Below are positions 1 to 8,007 of a DNA stretch of 64,000 nucleotides, one piece after another. How positions within the stretch are numbered: position 1 is the first letter of the stretch; each line of letters starts with the position of its first letter. The notes below the pieces were generated by a model that saw only the letters and a program-made list of their open reading frames with translations, did no database searches and had not been told where the DNA came from. Source of the stretch: Roseivirga misakiensis (GTDB lineage: Bacteria > Bacteroidota > Bacteroidia > Cytophagales > Cyclobacteriaceae); NCBI RefSeq assembly GCF_001747105.1, contig NZ_MDGQ01000005.1, positions 1,054,001 to 1,118,000 of the forward strand. The letters run 5' to 3'. The position numbers and the translations under genes were made by a program.

Positions 1-512
1 GCATCGTGGGCATCGGCAAAAGGAACTCCGAAAAGTTTAGTGTGAAGTTCGGTAAGCGTAGGCCATTTAAACTGACCACCTCTACCACCAGGAATAGCAC
101 AAAAATTAGTAGAGACGAGCTTAGTATCGAGCGGCTCAAGTGGCTCGAGTTCATTGGTAAGTTCTGCCCTTAAATATTCAGAACCAACTATGTTGTAGTC
201 AAACTCAATGTTGTGACCAATTCCTTTGGTCGCCTGATCAATATCTTTCTTGAAAATGGCTAGAACTTCCTTTATATCAAGGCCTTCGGCTTGGGCGCGT
301 TCAGTAGTAATTCCGTGAATTTGAACTGCGTTATAAGGAATGGTAAAACCATCAGGCTTAACGATTAGGTTCTGGGCAGAGACCAAATCTCCGTTGGTAT
401 CATGGAGTTGCCAAGCGATCTGAACTAGGCGGGGCCAGTTCTCAAAGTCGGTGAGGGGTGCATTATAATTCTGCGGTAAACCGGTGGTTTCCGTGTCAAA
501 TATAAGATACAT
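1..512 (-). CDS. dnaE: DNA polymerase III subunit alpha, N-terminal exonuclease domain (partial, runs off left edge)
   Basis: The first 170 residues of a larger protein are visible; the 3' part lies outside the window. The visible part is a DEDD-type 3'-5' exonuclease (DnaQ/epsilon-like). Its ExoI motif is FDTETTG (D6, E8), an ExoII segment GHNIEFDYN follows in the middle, and an ExoIII segment beginning AHDA stands at the cut edge. The opening residues MYLIFDTETTGLP and the GGRGG..K.PTLTELH block match the extended N-terminus of Bacteroidota DNA polymerase III alpha, in which the proofreading exonuclease is fused in front of the PHP and polymerase domains. That assignment is from memory of the family, because the polymerase part is not in view. 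A free epsilon-like exonuclease is the alternative. The ATG at 512 opens the first in-frame exonuclease motif directly. Confidence 0.75.
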   Translation of the reverse strand, partial: MYLIFDTETTGLPQNYNAPLTDFENWPRLVQIAWQLHDTNGDLVSAQNLIVKPDGFTIPYNAVQIHGITTERAQAEGLDIKEVLAIFKKDIDQATKGIGHNIEFDYNIVGSEYLRAELTNELEPLEPLDTKLVSTNFCAIPGGRGGQFKWPTLTELHTKLFGVPFADAHD

Positions 513-779
513 AAATACTTAGCTCGAAAAGTTGATAGATTGCCTCAAAGCAATCATCTAAAATAAGCAAAAGGTGCTTCTTGGAGAAGCAGATGAGCAC
601 TAATTAATCAAGGAATTTTATCGGTCTATCAACACTCGTTTTTGCTAGCCGTCTAACCGAATTGTAACCCGTCAATGGATTGAAAAACTTCCTATAAATC
701 GCTATTCTTTCATTCATCCGAAAAGGAGGTATTTGCTTGTGCTTTATGTTTATATTCAAGACAACCTTTAAAAGCACAA

Positions 780-3317
780 ATGAAAAAATCTATTCTAACA
801 CTCACCTGTTTTTTTGCTTTAATCGCTACACAGGTATTCGCTCAAACCCCTCATCCGAGAGAGACTTTTGGATTTGAAGTAGGGGCTGATTATAAATTGG
901 CCGACTATGATCAAATGCTCACTTACTACGATAAGTTAGCGGCAGCCACGGATCGAGTTCAAATGATTGAAATTGGTAAATCTGTCATGGGCCGACCGAT
1001 CAAATTGCTCTTTATCTCTAGTGAAGAGAATATGAAGCAGCTGGAAAGGTGGAGAGAGATAAGTGAGAAACTATCTAGGGCAGAAATTTCTGAGGAAGAG
1101 GCAAGGCGCCTGTCCAAGGAAGGCAAGGCGATAGTTTGGATAGATGGAGGAATGCATGCAACAGAACGTGCCCATGCTCAAATGACTTCGGAACTGATGT
1201 GGAAAATCGCTTCTGAAGAGTCTGACGAAATGAAGGCTATTCGTGATAATGTAATCACGCTAATGGTGCCTGTAACTAACCCCGATGGTGTCGATATCGT
1301 AGTGGATTGGTACCGCCAAAATGTGGGTACAACTTTTGAAACTACTGGCCCACCGATCTTGTATCAAAAATATGTTGGGCACGATAATAACCGTGACTGG
1401 TTTATGAATAACATGCCTGAAACTAGGGCGTTAACCACCATTTTACATAAAAAGTGGTATCCTCAAATTGTGCACAATCATCACCAAACGGCACCACGTT
1501 GGGCAATGATTTTCTTGCCACCTTTTAGAAGCCCAGTTAACCCAAGGATTCACCCAGGCGTTACCACGGGCGTCAACCTTGTCGGTACGGCTATGGCCAA
1601 TCGTTTTGCTATGAAAAAGATGCCGGGTGTTATATCTGGCACATCATTTAGTATGTTTTGGAACGGTGGAATGCGTACTGCGCCTTATTACCACAACCAG
1701 ATCGGTATTCTGACAGAAGTCGCTCAGCCAAGTCCTAAGCCCACTTTCTACGACCCTGCTAAAAAGCCAGCGACAGTAGGTGGAACAGCTTCCAATGGCA
1801 CTGAAATTTTCTATCCATACCCTTTTGAGGGCGGCGAGGTTAAATTTAGAGATGCAGTGGATTATATGATTACTGCATCAATGGCCATACTAGATTTGGC
1901 ATCGGATAAGCGCGATGAATTCCTCTATAATATCTACAGCATGGGTAAGGATGCTATTGAAGATGAGGATGGTGCTTTTGCTTACGTGATTCCGAAAGAT
2001 CAATGGAACCCAAGCGAGGCGGTTAATTTGACGAATGTTTTAATTCAAGGTGGACTAAAAGCGCACAAAGCTACAGCGGCCTTTACGGCCAATGGAAAGT
2101 CTTATGAGGCTGGTTCGATAGTCTTTTATGGGGCACAGCCTTACCGACCTTTCCTTGAGGATCTTATGGAAAAACAAGATTACCCTGATCAATTCCTTTA
2201 CCCTGGCGGGCCACCTCAGCCACCATATGATTTAGCAGGTTGGACACTTCCAATGCAAATGGGTGTTTCTGTAGATAGAATTGAATCCGATTTTAGCGCA
2301 CAAACAGATGAGATTACGGAAGATCTTTCTTTTGAGGAAGGTACTATTTCTGGAAATGGTCGATATGGTTATGTGTTTTCCAATAAAGACAACCAGAGTG
2401 CTACTGCCGTAAATAGGCTACAAAGAATGGGATATGCCGTTAGTCTAATGACAACTGACCAAGGTGACCTTCATGCTGGTTCTTTTATGGTGAGAAATAA
2501 AAGAGGTTTACAGACACAAGTTGAGTCTTTAGCCAAAACATTAGGCCTTGATTTTGTCGGTATAAATAAGAAACCTAGTGCTACCCTTAAGGCATTAAAG
2601 AAAATTAAGCTTGGTATATATAAATCTTGGCAAGCCAATATGGATGAGGGCTGGAGTAGATGGATGCTCGAGCAATTCGAGTTTGACCTAGATACACTTC
2701 ATAATGAAGATATCAAGACAGGAGATTTGTCTCAATATACCGCGATCATTATGCCTTCTCAGAGCCCTAATGGCATATTAAATGGCCATAGAAAAGGAAG
2801 AATGCCAGAGAAGTTTGTTGGTGGAATAGGTAAAGAAGGAGTTTCTGCCCTAGATGACTATGCCAAAGCTGGCGGAGCCTTAATCTTCTATGATAATGCC
2901 AGTGATTTTGCTATTCAGCAATTTAAACTTCCAGTAAAAAATGTAACCAGTGGTTTACGACCAAACGACTTCTTTATTCCAGGTTCATTGATTAGAACGA
3001 ATGTAGATGTAAATCATAGATTGGGTTTTGGTATGATGGAAGAAGTAGCCGCATCCTTCAATAGAAGCCGTGGATTTAAAATGGAAGATGGAGCCACGGG
3101 TGTGACCGAAATTGCTCAATACGCATCTGATGACTTGTTGATGAGTGGTTGGGCTTTAGGAGAAGAAAATCATTTAGCCAATACTTCTGCAATGATGCAT
3201 GTGGCACATGGCGAAGGAGATCTCGTGTTATTTGCTTTTAGACCACAGTTTAGAGGTCAACCTAGAGGAACCTATAAGCTGATATTTAACGCGATTTATC
3301 TAGGTGCCGAACGATAG
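780..3317 (+). CDS. Secreted M14-family zinc carboxypeptidase with C-terminal amidotransferase-like domain
   Basis: This 845-residue exported protein begins with a signal peptide ending near AQ22. It is probably a periplasmic or outer-membrane exopeptidase acting on peptides. The M14 zinc site is complete: the HATE motif gives H126 and E129, the third ligand lies in HNHH (about 232-235), and the catalytic glutamate is E313 in ILTEVAQ. Beyond about residue 600 there is a region resembling the class I glutamine-amidotransferase fold (SWQANMDEGW, then IIMPSQSP, then GGALIFYDNAS). It has no nucleophilic cysteine at the elbow, so it is probably a binding or structural domain. Large M14 proteins with this layout are common in Bacteroidota. 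The gene stands alone and converges on the gene at 3333, only 15 bp away. Function is confident at family level; the substrate is unknown. Confidence 0.88.
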   Translation: MKKSILTLTCFFALIATQVFAQTPHPRETFGFEVGADYKLADYDQMLTYYDKLAAATDRVQMIEIGKSVMGRPIKLLFISSEENMKQLERWREISEKLSRAEISEEEARRLSKEGKAIVWIDGGMHATERAHAQMTSELMWKIASEESDEMKAIRDNVITLMVPVTNPDGVDIVVDWYRQNVGTTFETTGPPILYQKYVGHDNNRDWFMNNMPETRALTTILHKKWYPQIVHNHHQTAPRWAMIFLPPFRSPVNPRIHPGVTTGVNLVGTAMANRFAMKKMPGVISGTSFSMFWNGGMRTAPYYHNQIGILTEVAQPSPKPTFYDPAKKPATVGGTASNGTEIFYPYPFEGGEVKFRDAVDYMITASMAILDLASDKRDEFLYNIYSMGKDAIEDEDGAFAYVIPKDQWNPSEAVNLTNVLIQGGLKAHKATAAFTANGKSYEAGSIVFYGAQPYRPFLEDLMEKQDYPDQFLYPGGPPQPPYDLAGWTLPMQMGVSVDRIESDFSAQTDEITEDLSFEEGTISGNGRYGYVFSNKDNQSATAVNRLQRMGYAVSLMTTDQGDLHAGSFMVRNKRGLQTQVESLAKTLGLDFVGINKKPSATLKALKKIKLGIYKSWQANMDEGWSRWMLEQFEFDLDTLHNEDIKTGDLSQYTAIIMPSQSPNGILNGHRKGRMPEKFVGGIGKEGVSALDDYAKAGGALIFYDNASDFAIQQFKLPVKNVTSGLRPNDFFIPGSLIRTNVDVNHRLGFGMMEEVAASFNRSRGFKMEDGATGVTEIAQYASDDLLMSGWALGEENHLANTSAMMHVAHGEGDLVLFAFRPQFRGQPRGTYKLIFNAIYLGAER

Positions 3318-3332
3318 CATTCTGGAAGTGAG

Positions 3333-4583
3333 TTATTCGAAATCCTCACGATAAACGATTTCTTTATTGTTGGAAAGCCGGAGATAATCAATTTCTCCGG
3401 CACCTTCAAACCTTACTTTGAACCCTACAATCGGGCCAATATCAGCCACATTTTCTTTCGTTAGTACAAGCTCACTATTTAAGTAATATTCGGCCTTACC
3501 ATTGCTTACCTGAAGCTTCAACTCTTGCCAATCCGATCCTTCAATTCCAAATACTGAGTGATCGTTTTCCTTTCCTGAAAAGGTTTTACCACCAGTTATT
3601 AAGCTCAAGTTGCTCGAGCAGCCAGGAATAGAGAGAGGCGTTAAGAAAACGCTTTCGCTGCCATGTACAAGGAGTTGCACGTTTTTACAAACTCCATTAC
3701 TCTTGTTGTAGGTGTTTTTAAATCTGATTTCGTATGTAAAATTCTGACTACTAACCTCGGGGAGTTCGTCGAAATAGTGATAAGTCAATATGCGACCAGA
3801 AGCTCGTTTTTCCTGATGAAGTTCTTCCACTAATTCTGGTAGAATGTTCAACTTTCCATCTGTCAGGACTTCACCATAGTATAGGTAGCGTGGTTGTTTA
3901 CCGTCACCTTGTATTGTTGCCATCCAACCCTCGGTGCCAACTTTCAGGGCTTTCTCTTTGACGATAGATCCGTTAGCGATCAGTTTAGCTTGAAAAAAGC
4001 CTGGATAATAGTAAATGCCAGTCGCCTCAGTACCATCTGGTTTAATTTCAAAGGTCAGGTCGTCGTTCCAGGATTGCTGGATTGCCGCGCTGTCTATATT
4101 GCTTTCACCAAAACTATAATTGAAAACCACGGAATTGGGTAGGCCAATGGCCACGGGACTTACATCAAATTGGATATTATCTATATCAATAAAGTCCGAC
4201 TTAAATGTGGTTCTCGAAATTGCTAGTAATCCACTGGTTAAAACCACCAGGATAGCGATAAGGACTATCTGCTTCTTCCTACTCGAACTAGCTTTTATCG
4301 TAGTTGCTTGCTTGCTGGGTTTCTGATCATTTTTTAATTCACTCCAATTTTCATATCCAATGAATTTAGATAGTGCATTGAGGGTAGAAATACTTGGTTC
4401 ACTAGCATAACTCACTTTGCCCCAAACTCGCTTCAGGGTGGTTACGCTTAGTTGTATGTTCGTCTCCTCAAAAATCCGCTGACTTAAAAGGGCAAAATCT
4501 TGGTTTTGCCATAAGTCGCTCGAAGCCCAGCCGAGCTTTTGTTCGATTCTGAGTAAGCAATATGATAAGAGTTCGTGATTCAT
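3333..4583 (-). CDS. Membrane-tethered HTH-like protein with extracytoplasmic jelly-roll domain
   Basis: The protein has 416 residues in three parts. Residues 1-85 form a cytoplasmic helical domain with TTLKRVWG and a following PSISTLNALSKFIGYENW block, a pattern often seen at the start of Bacteroidota membrane proteins and resembling a helix-turn-helix. A single transmembrane helix lies near residues 105-123, preceded by a basic SSSRKKQ stretch. The remainder is an extracytoplasmic beta-rich region, and its last 150 residues look like a concanavalin/LamG-type jelly roll. The frame is open to a TTG at 4595, but the ATG at 4583 is the better start. It is divergent from the secreted jelly-roll gene at 4712, with 128 bp between. 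A one-component transmembrane sensor is my inference; no function is proven. Confidence 0.6.
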   Translation of the reverse strand: MNHELLSYCLLRIEQKLGWASSDLWQNQDFALLSQRIFEETNIQLSVTTLKRVWGKVSYASEPSISTLNALSKFIGYENWSELKNDQKPSKQATTIKASSSRKKQIVLIAILVVLTSGLLAISRTTFKSDFIDIDNIQFDVSPVAIGLPNSVVFNYSFGESNIDSAAIQQSWNDDLTFEIKPDGTEATGIYYYPGFFQAKLIANGSIVKEKALKVGTEGWMATIQGDGKQPRYLYYGEVLTDGKLNILPELVEELHQEKRASGRILTYHYFDELPEVSSQNFTYEIRFKNTYNKSNGVCKNVQLLVHGSESVFLTPLSIPGCSSNLSLITGGKTFSGKENDHSVFGIEGSDWQELKLQVSNGKAEYYLNSELVLTKENVADIGPIVGFKVRFEGAGEIDYLRLSNNKEIVYREDFE

Positions 4584-4711
4584 GATTAGATACAAATGTA
4601 ATTACTCCTTTCACTTGAATTGGGTTGCACGGCTTTGAACAGACTTGAATAGGCTCTAGGTCAACTTGTATCATGAATTAGTCGTGTCTTGCCAAGAAAA
4701 CTGAGAATATC

Positions 4712-5821
4712 ATGAAGAATAGAAACTTACTTATTTGTCTTTTAATAGCCTTCCAGACTTTGGCCTTAAGTGCTCAAGAATTGCTCCTGACAGCTGAAAA
4801 CTGGGACGTGAAAGGTGCAGGTCATGTCTTTGAAATGTTTGAAGGTAAACAGAGCCTTTATTTGTTTAATGGTGTTGCAGAACTGAAAGATAAAGTCTCT
4901 TTTAAGACGGGAATCATCGAATATGAAATTTTTGTTACAGAACGTCGTGGGTTTCCTGGTATACACTTTCGGATAGCCGATGATCAGAATTATGAGGAGT
5001 TTTATATTAGACCTCATCAATCAGGGAATCCTGATGCCAACCAGTATACACCAGTGTTTAATGGCTTGAGCGGTTGGCAACTCTATTATGGCGCTGGTCA
5101 CGCGGCAAGTATTTCTTACCAAATGAATGCTTGGAACCGAATAAAAATTGTGATAGCCGAACAGGAAGCAGAAGTTTTCATCAATGATATGGAAACGCCT
5201 CTTTTATACATTCCAGAATTGAAACGAACTCCACGGGCAGGTTCAATTAGGCTGTCTGGTGGAGGCCCCTCACCATTCCATTTTGCTAACGTGAAACTGA
5301 AAGCCATAGCGAATCCTCAACTGAAAAGTAAGTCCAATACGGCAACCGAGGCACCAGCTGGTATTATAGAGTCATGGCTAGTATCTAATAGTTTCCCAGA
5401 AGAATCGCTTGATTCTAAGTTTAGCCTAGATAAAAGAGATTTTAAGAAGTTAGAATGGACTAAGCAGGCTTCTGAAAAGAGGGGGCTTTTAAATTTAGCT
5501 AGGTCAGCAGTTAACGAGAATGGTAATAATACCGTGTTTGCGAAAGTAACCGTGAAATCTGATAAAGAACAGGTAAAAGCTTTGCATTACGGGTTTAGTG
5601 ATCGCGTGAAAATCTTTCTGAATGGAAAGCTGCTCGTTAGCGGCAATGATGGATTTAGAACTAGAGATTATAGATTTCTTGGAACAATGGGTATGTATGC
5701 TACGGTGTATTTACCATTGAAAAAAGGGGAGAACGAATTGTGGATTGCGGTATCTGAAGACTTTGGCGGTTGGGGTTTAATGGCCGCCTTTAAAGATAAA
5801 TTAGGAGTGATAGTAGATTAG
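4712..5821 (+). CDS. Secreted protein with LamG/DUF1080-like and galactose-binding-like domains
   Basis: This 369-residue protein opens with a signal peptide ending near SAQE22. Residues about 25-195 resemble a concanavalin-like (LamG or DUF1080-type) jelly roll, with the typical IEYEIFV, FPGIHFRI, WNRIKI and EVFIND strands. Residues 215-369 look like a galactose-binding-like beta-sandwich (KIFLNGK, then LPLKKGENELWIAVSEDFGGWG). No catalytic residues can be recognised, so carbohydrate or glycan binding is the likeliest role. A strong terminator follows at 5835. The gene is divergently paired with the membrane-tethered HTH-like protein at 3333, which carries a similar fold on its outer side. 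Confidence 0.6.
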   Translation: MKNRNLLICLLIAFQTLALSAQELLLTAENWDVKGAGHVFEMFEGKQSLYLFNGVAELKDKVSFKTGIIEYEIFVTERRGFPGIHFRIADDQNYEEFYIRPHQSGNPDANQYTPVFNGLSGWQLYYGAGHAASISYQMNAWNRIKIVIAEQEAEVFINDMETPLLYIPELKRTPRAGSIRLSGGGPSPFHFANVKLKAIANPQLKSKSNTATEAPAGIIESWLVSNSFPEESLDSKFSLDKRDFKKLEWTKQASEKRGLLNLARSAVNENGNNTVFAKVTVKSDKEQVKALHYGFSDRVKIFLNGKLLVSGNDGFRTRDYRFLGTMGMYATVYLPLKKGENELWIAVSEDFGGWGLMAAFKDKLGVIVD

Positions 5822-5834
5822 ATTCCTTATTCAA

Positions 5835-5866
5835 AAAAACGGGAGACAGTAATGTCTCCCGTTTTT
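5835..5866. terminator. Intrinsic terminator between convergent genes
   Basis: A 14-bp perfect stem (AAAAACGGGAGACA and its complement) closes on a GTAA tetraloop, with U-runs on both sides. It can stop the plus gene ending at 5821 and the minus gene ending at 5894. Confidence 0.9.
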
Positions 5867-5893
5867 AGTTTAATCAAGTGTGTTTATTGTGTT

Positions 5894-6169
5894 CTAGGCA
5901 ATTAGCAGTAATATCACTTTGGCTGCTAAAAATGAAACCACTAAGGTTAAAAGGCTTATTTTTCTTTCCATGGCATTATCTTTTTTGAGCCATGCCTTGA
6001 ATTGTTTTCGCTTACTTTTTGAAGGCTCCTGAATCGCTAGTTCTATGTCAGAATTCTGAAATCTGCGAACTGCACTACCTTGTAGAAAAGGCCTGCCTTT
6101 TCTTGAGTTTAGAAGGGACTGATTGGCGTTGTGGGTACCGAATGCTCCTGTTGAATTGACTCCTATCAT
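5894..6169 (-). CDS. Small tail-anchored membrane protein
   Basis: The protein has 91 residues and no enzymatic motif. The N-terminal half is polar and rich in Gly, Asn and Arg (TGAFGTHNAN, then SRKGRPF). A basic linker SKSKRKQFKAWLKK follows, and residues about 71-90 form one hydrophobic helix ending the protein (LLTLVVSFLAAKVILLLIA). This is the layout of a tail-anchored inner-membrane protein facing the cytoplasm. It resembles in length and layout the 92-residue protein encoded at 7651, on the other side of the TlpA-like gene. The ATG at 6169 is the only reasonable start. Function unknown. Confidence 0.6.
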   Translation of the reverse strand: MIGVNSTGAFGTHNANQSLLNSRKGRPFLQGSAVRRFQNSDIELAIQEPSKSKRKQFKAWLKKDNAMERKISLLTLVVSFLAAKVILLLIA

Positions 6170-6395
6170 AACTTTATATTTTAGTTTGCGATTACTATCA
6201 AATTATACGTGAAATGATATGAGAAGTTTCGTTTTTGAAAGTAATTATTAATAATACAATAGTAATACTATTAATATGTTTTCAAGTGTCTGATATTGAA
6301 TTGATTAATTCAAATTCCAAATGTGTGTTTTTAGCAAGTTTCGCGACTAAAACCTAGATTTATGTACCTCTTTGCTTCAAATTTGCTCTAACAGT

Positions 6396-7577
6396 TTACA
6401 GTATATCTTTTATTGCCTTTTCAATCTCCGCTTCCGTTTCTCCTTCTTTAAAACCATGGATGATTTTACGGATTTTTCTGTCACTGTCAAGAATCATAAA
6501 TGTTGGGAATAGTTCGGCTCGATATTCCTTGAAAACCGCTCTTTTGGTTAAGAAAACATGGTAAGAGGCAGCGTTCCTTTTGAGGTAACTACTTAGGCTT
6601 TTCTTTTCCGAGTTTTGATATAAACTCACGAAGTCAAAATTGTTCTTATCGAAGCGATTACCAAGGTCATTTAAAAATGGAATCGACAGCTTACAAGGGC
6701 CGCAATACATACTCGTGAAGTTGAGCATGTAGACTTTGCTACTGGCCTCCGTAGAGCTCCTAGGTTGACCTTTTAAATCGACGGCATCCCAAGGCTGAGC
6801 AATGGAATTAATCAAATTGTCTGAGGAGAACTTATTGGCGCTCCCTCGTTTGGGCATGTCTTGCGGAATATAGTTTGATATGCTGAAGTTATCGATGTTC
6901 AAATTGTTAGTTTGGATTTGCTCGATTGACTCTGCCATTGCATTATCGCCTAGCGTTCTCTGAAACTGGAAGGGGAGTCCAGATTTCTTATTTATCCAAA
7001 GGATGTATTCGGAGACAAAGCCTTCATTTGAGCCAAGTTGAGTGATATGAATTGGAAGCATACCTACAAATTCTATTCTTTCGTTGTAAATAGAAATCTT
7101 CAACTTGGTAGCGTCTTTTAAATCAGTTTTTTGAATAACGAGGCTGTCACTAGTATTCAGTACGTAATTAATGATCGCCTTGGCTCTAGCAAAAAAAGGA
7201 GGTACTACCACGCGGTATGGCCATCTGCTTTTGGTAAAATCACTCGTTTCATAATGATACTCCTCCCAATCGACTCTAGCCTTTATGGTGCCATCATAGG
7301 CGTTATCCATCCTAGTAGTATCATCTAGGTGAAGTTTGGCAAAAGCTGCCCCAACAGAGGTGTCAGATGGAAGGTTGTATTCTTTTGTAAGCCTCTTGTA
7401 TTCTCTTTGTCGTACGGTGTCATCAGGATAAACCGTGTAGTGCGACTGAACATATGACGCTGATTCTATCGCTTCTAATCGTTCAAGAACCTTGGATAGA
7501 AGTCCTTTTTCTTGCGACACATTACTGATGTCAGTAAACACAAGGAAAAGCAAACTGGTAAGGAGCAACTTTTTCAT
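6396..7577 (-). CDS. Secreted TlpA-like thioredoxin-fold protein with long N-terminal domain
   Basis: This 393-residue protein has an export signal at residues 1-20. The C-terminal 130 residues are a TlpA/ResA-type thioredoxin domain with the redox motif YCGPC (C292 and C295) and a cis-proline region in ELFPTFMILD. TlpA proteins reduce or exchange disulfides in the periplasm. Residues 25-250 form an uncharacterised domain rich in beta strands, in the position where related Bacteroidota proteins have a DUF-type or LolA-like module. It is flanked on the same strand by the two small tail-anchored proteins. The redox role is well supported; the substrate is not known. Confidence 0.75.
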   Translation of the reverse strand: MKKLLLTSLLFLVFTDISNVSQEKGLLSKVLERLEAIESASYVQSHYTVYPDDTVRQREYKRLTKEYNLPSDTSVGAAFAKLHLDDTTRMDNAYDGTIKARVDWEEYHYETSDFTKSRWPYRVVVPPFFARAKAIINYVLNTSDSLVIQKTDLKDATKLKISIYNERIEFVGMLPIHITQLGSNEGFVSEYILWINKKSGLPFQFQRTLGDNAMAESIEQIQTNNLNIDNFSISNYIPQDMPKRGSANKFSSDNLINSIAQPWDAVDLKGQPRSSTEASSKVYMLNFTSMYCGPCKLSIPFLNDLGNRFDKNNFDFVSLYQNSEKKSLSSYLKRNAASYHVFLTKRAVFKEYRAELFPTFMILDSDRKIRKIIHGFKEGETEAEIEKAIKDIL

Positions 7578-7650
7578 AGGTTGAAGTATCGATACTTGAG
7601 TTTCCTCTCCTTTTCCGATGGGAGGAATCTCGTTCTTGAGTTTCTAAAGA

Positions 7651-7929
7651 CTACATCAATAACATATAGAGTGTGCAAGAAACTATAATTGTCAATGCAA
7701 CGACCAAGACTGTTTGCTGCTGTTCAGTTTTACGATATAGCTGTATAGATTCCTTTATTTCATTTCTTTGGTTCCGATCAAGTTTTTCAGTCGAGATGAT
7801 TGGCTGGCGCGGTCCTCTTAGCAATCGAGTCTGAACTGTTTCAAAGGCATAGGTTCTTTGCGTTGTGCCGTTGCCGAAAGACATCATCATATTTGGTACT
7901 CTTAATCCACCTTTTCTCATGGTTTTCAT
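7651..7929 (-). CDS. Small tail-anchored membrane protein
   Basis: The protein has 92 residues when started at the ATG at 7929; the frame extends upstream only to a TTG. The N-terminal half is basic and Gly/Arg-rich (MSFGNGTTQ, then LLRGPRQP). A charged helix follows (EKLDRNQRNEIKESIQ), and the protein ends in a hydrophobic segment at about 72-92 (VLVVALTIIVSCTLYMLLM). Its last 40 residues align without gaps to those of the 91-residue protein at 5894, with R, K and E in register, though identity is low. Function unknown. Confidence 0.6.
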   Translation of the reverse strand: MKTMRKGGLRVPNMMMSFGNGTTQRTYAFETVQTRLLRGPRQPIISTEKLDRNQRNEIKESIQLYRKTEQQQTVLVVALTIIVSCTLYMLLM

Positions 7930-8007
7930 CTTTGGTTGACTTAATATAATAAAAATCAACTAAAAAAATAGTTCAATCTCGAAAAAAGTTGATAATTGGG
8001 TAGGAGG

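Noticed and set aside
2580-3317. Active glutamine amidotransferase domain in the first M14 protein
   Set aside because: The nucleophile-elbow position lacks cysteine, so only the fold is likely to be kept.
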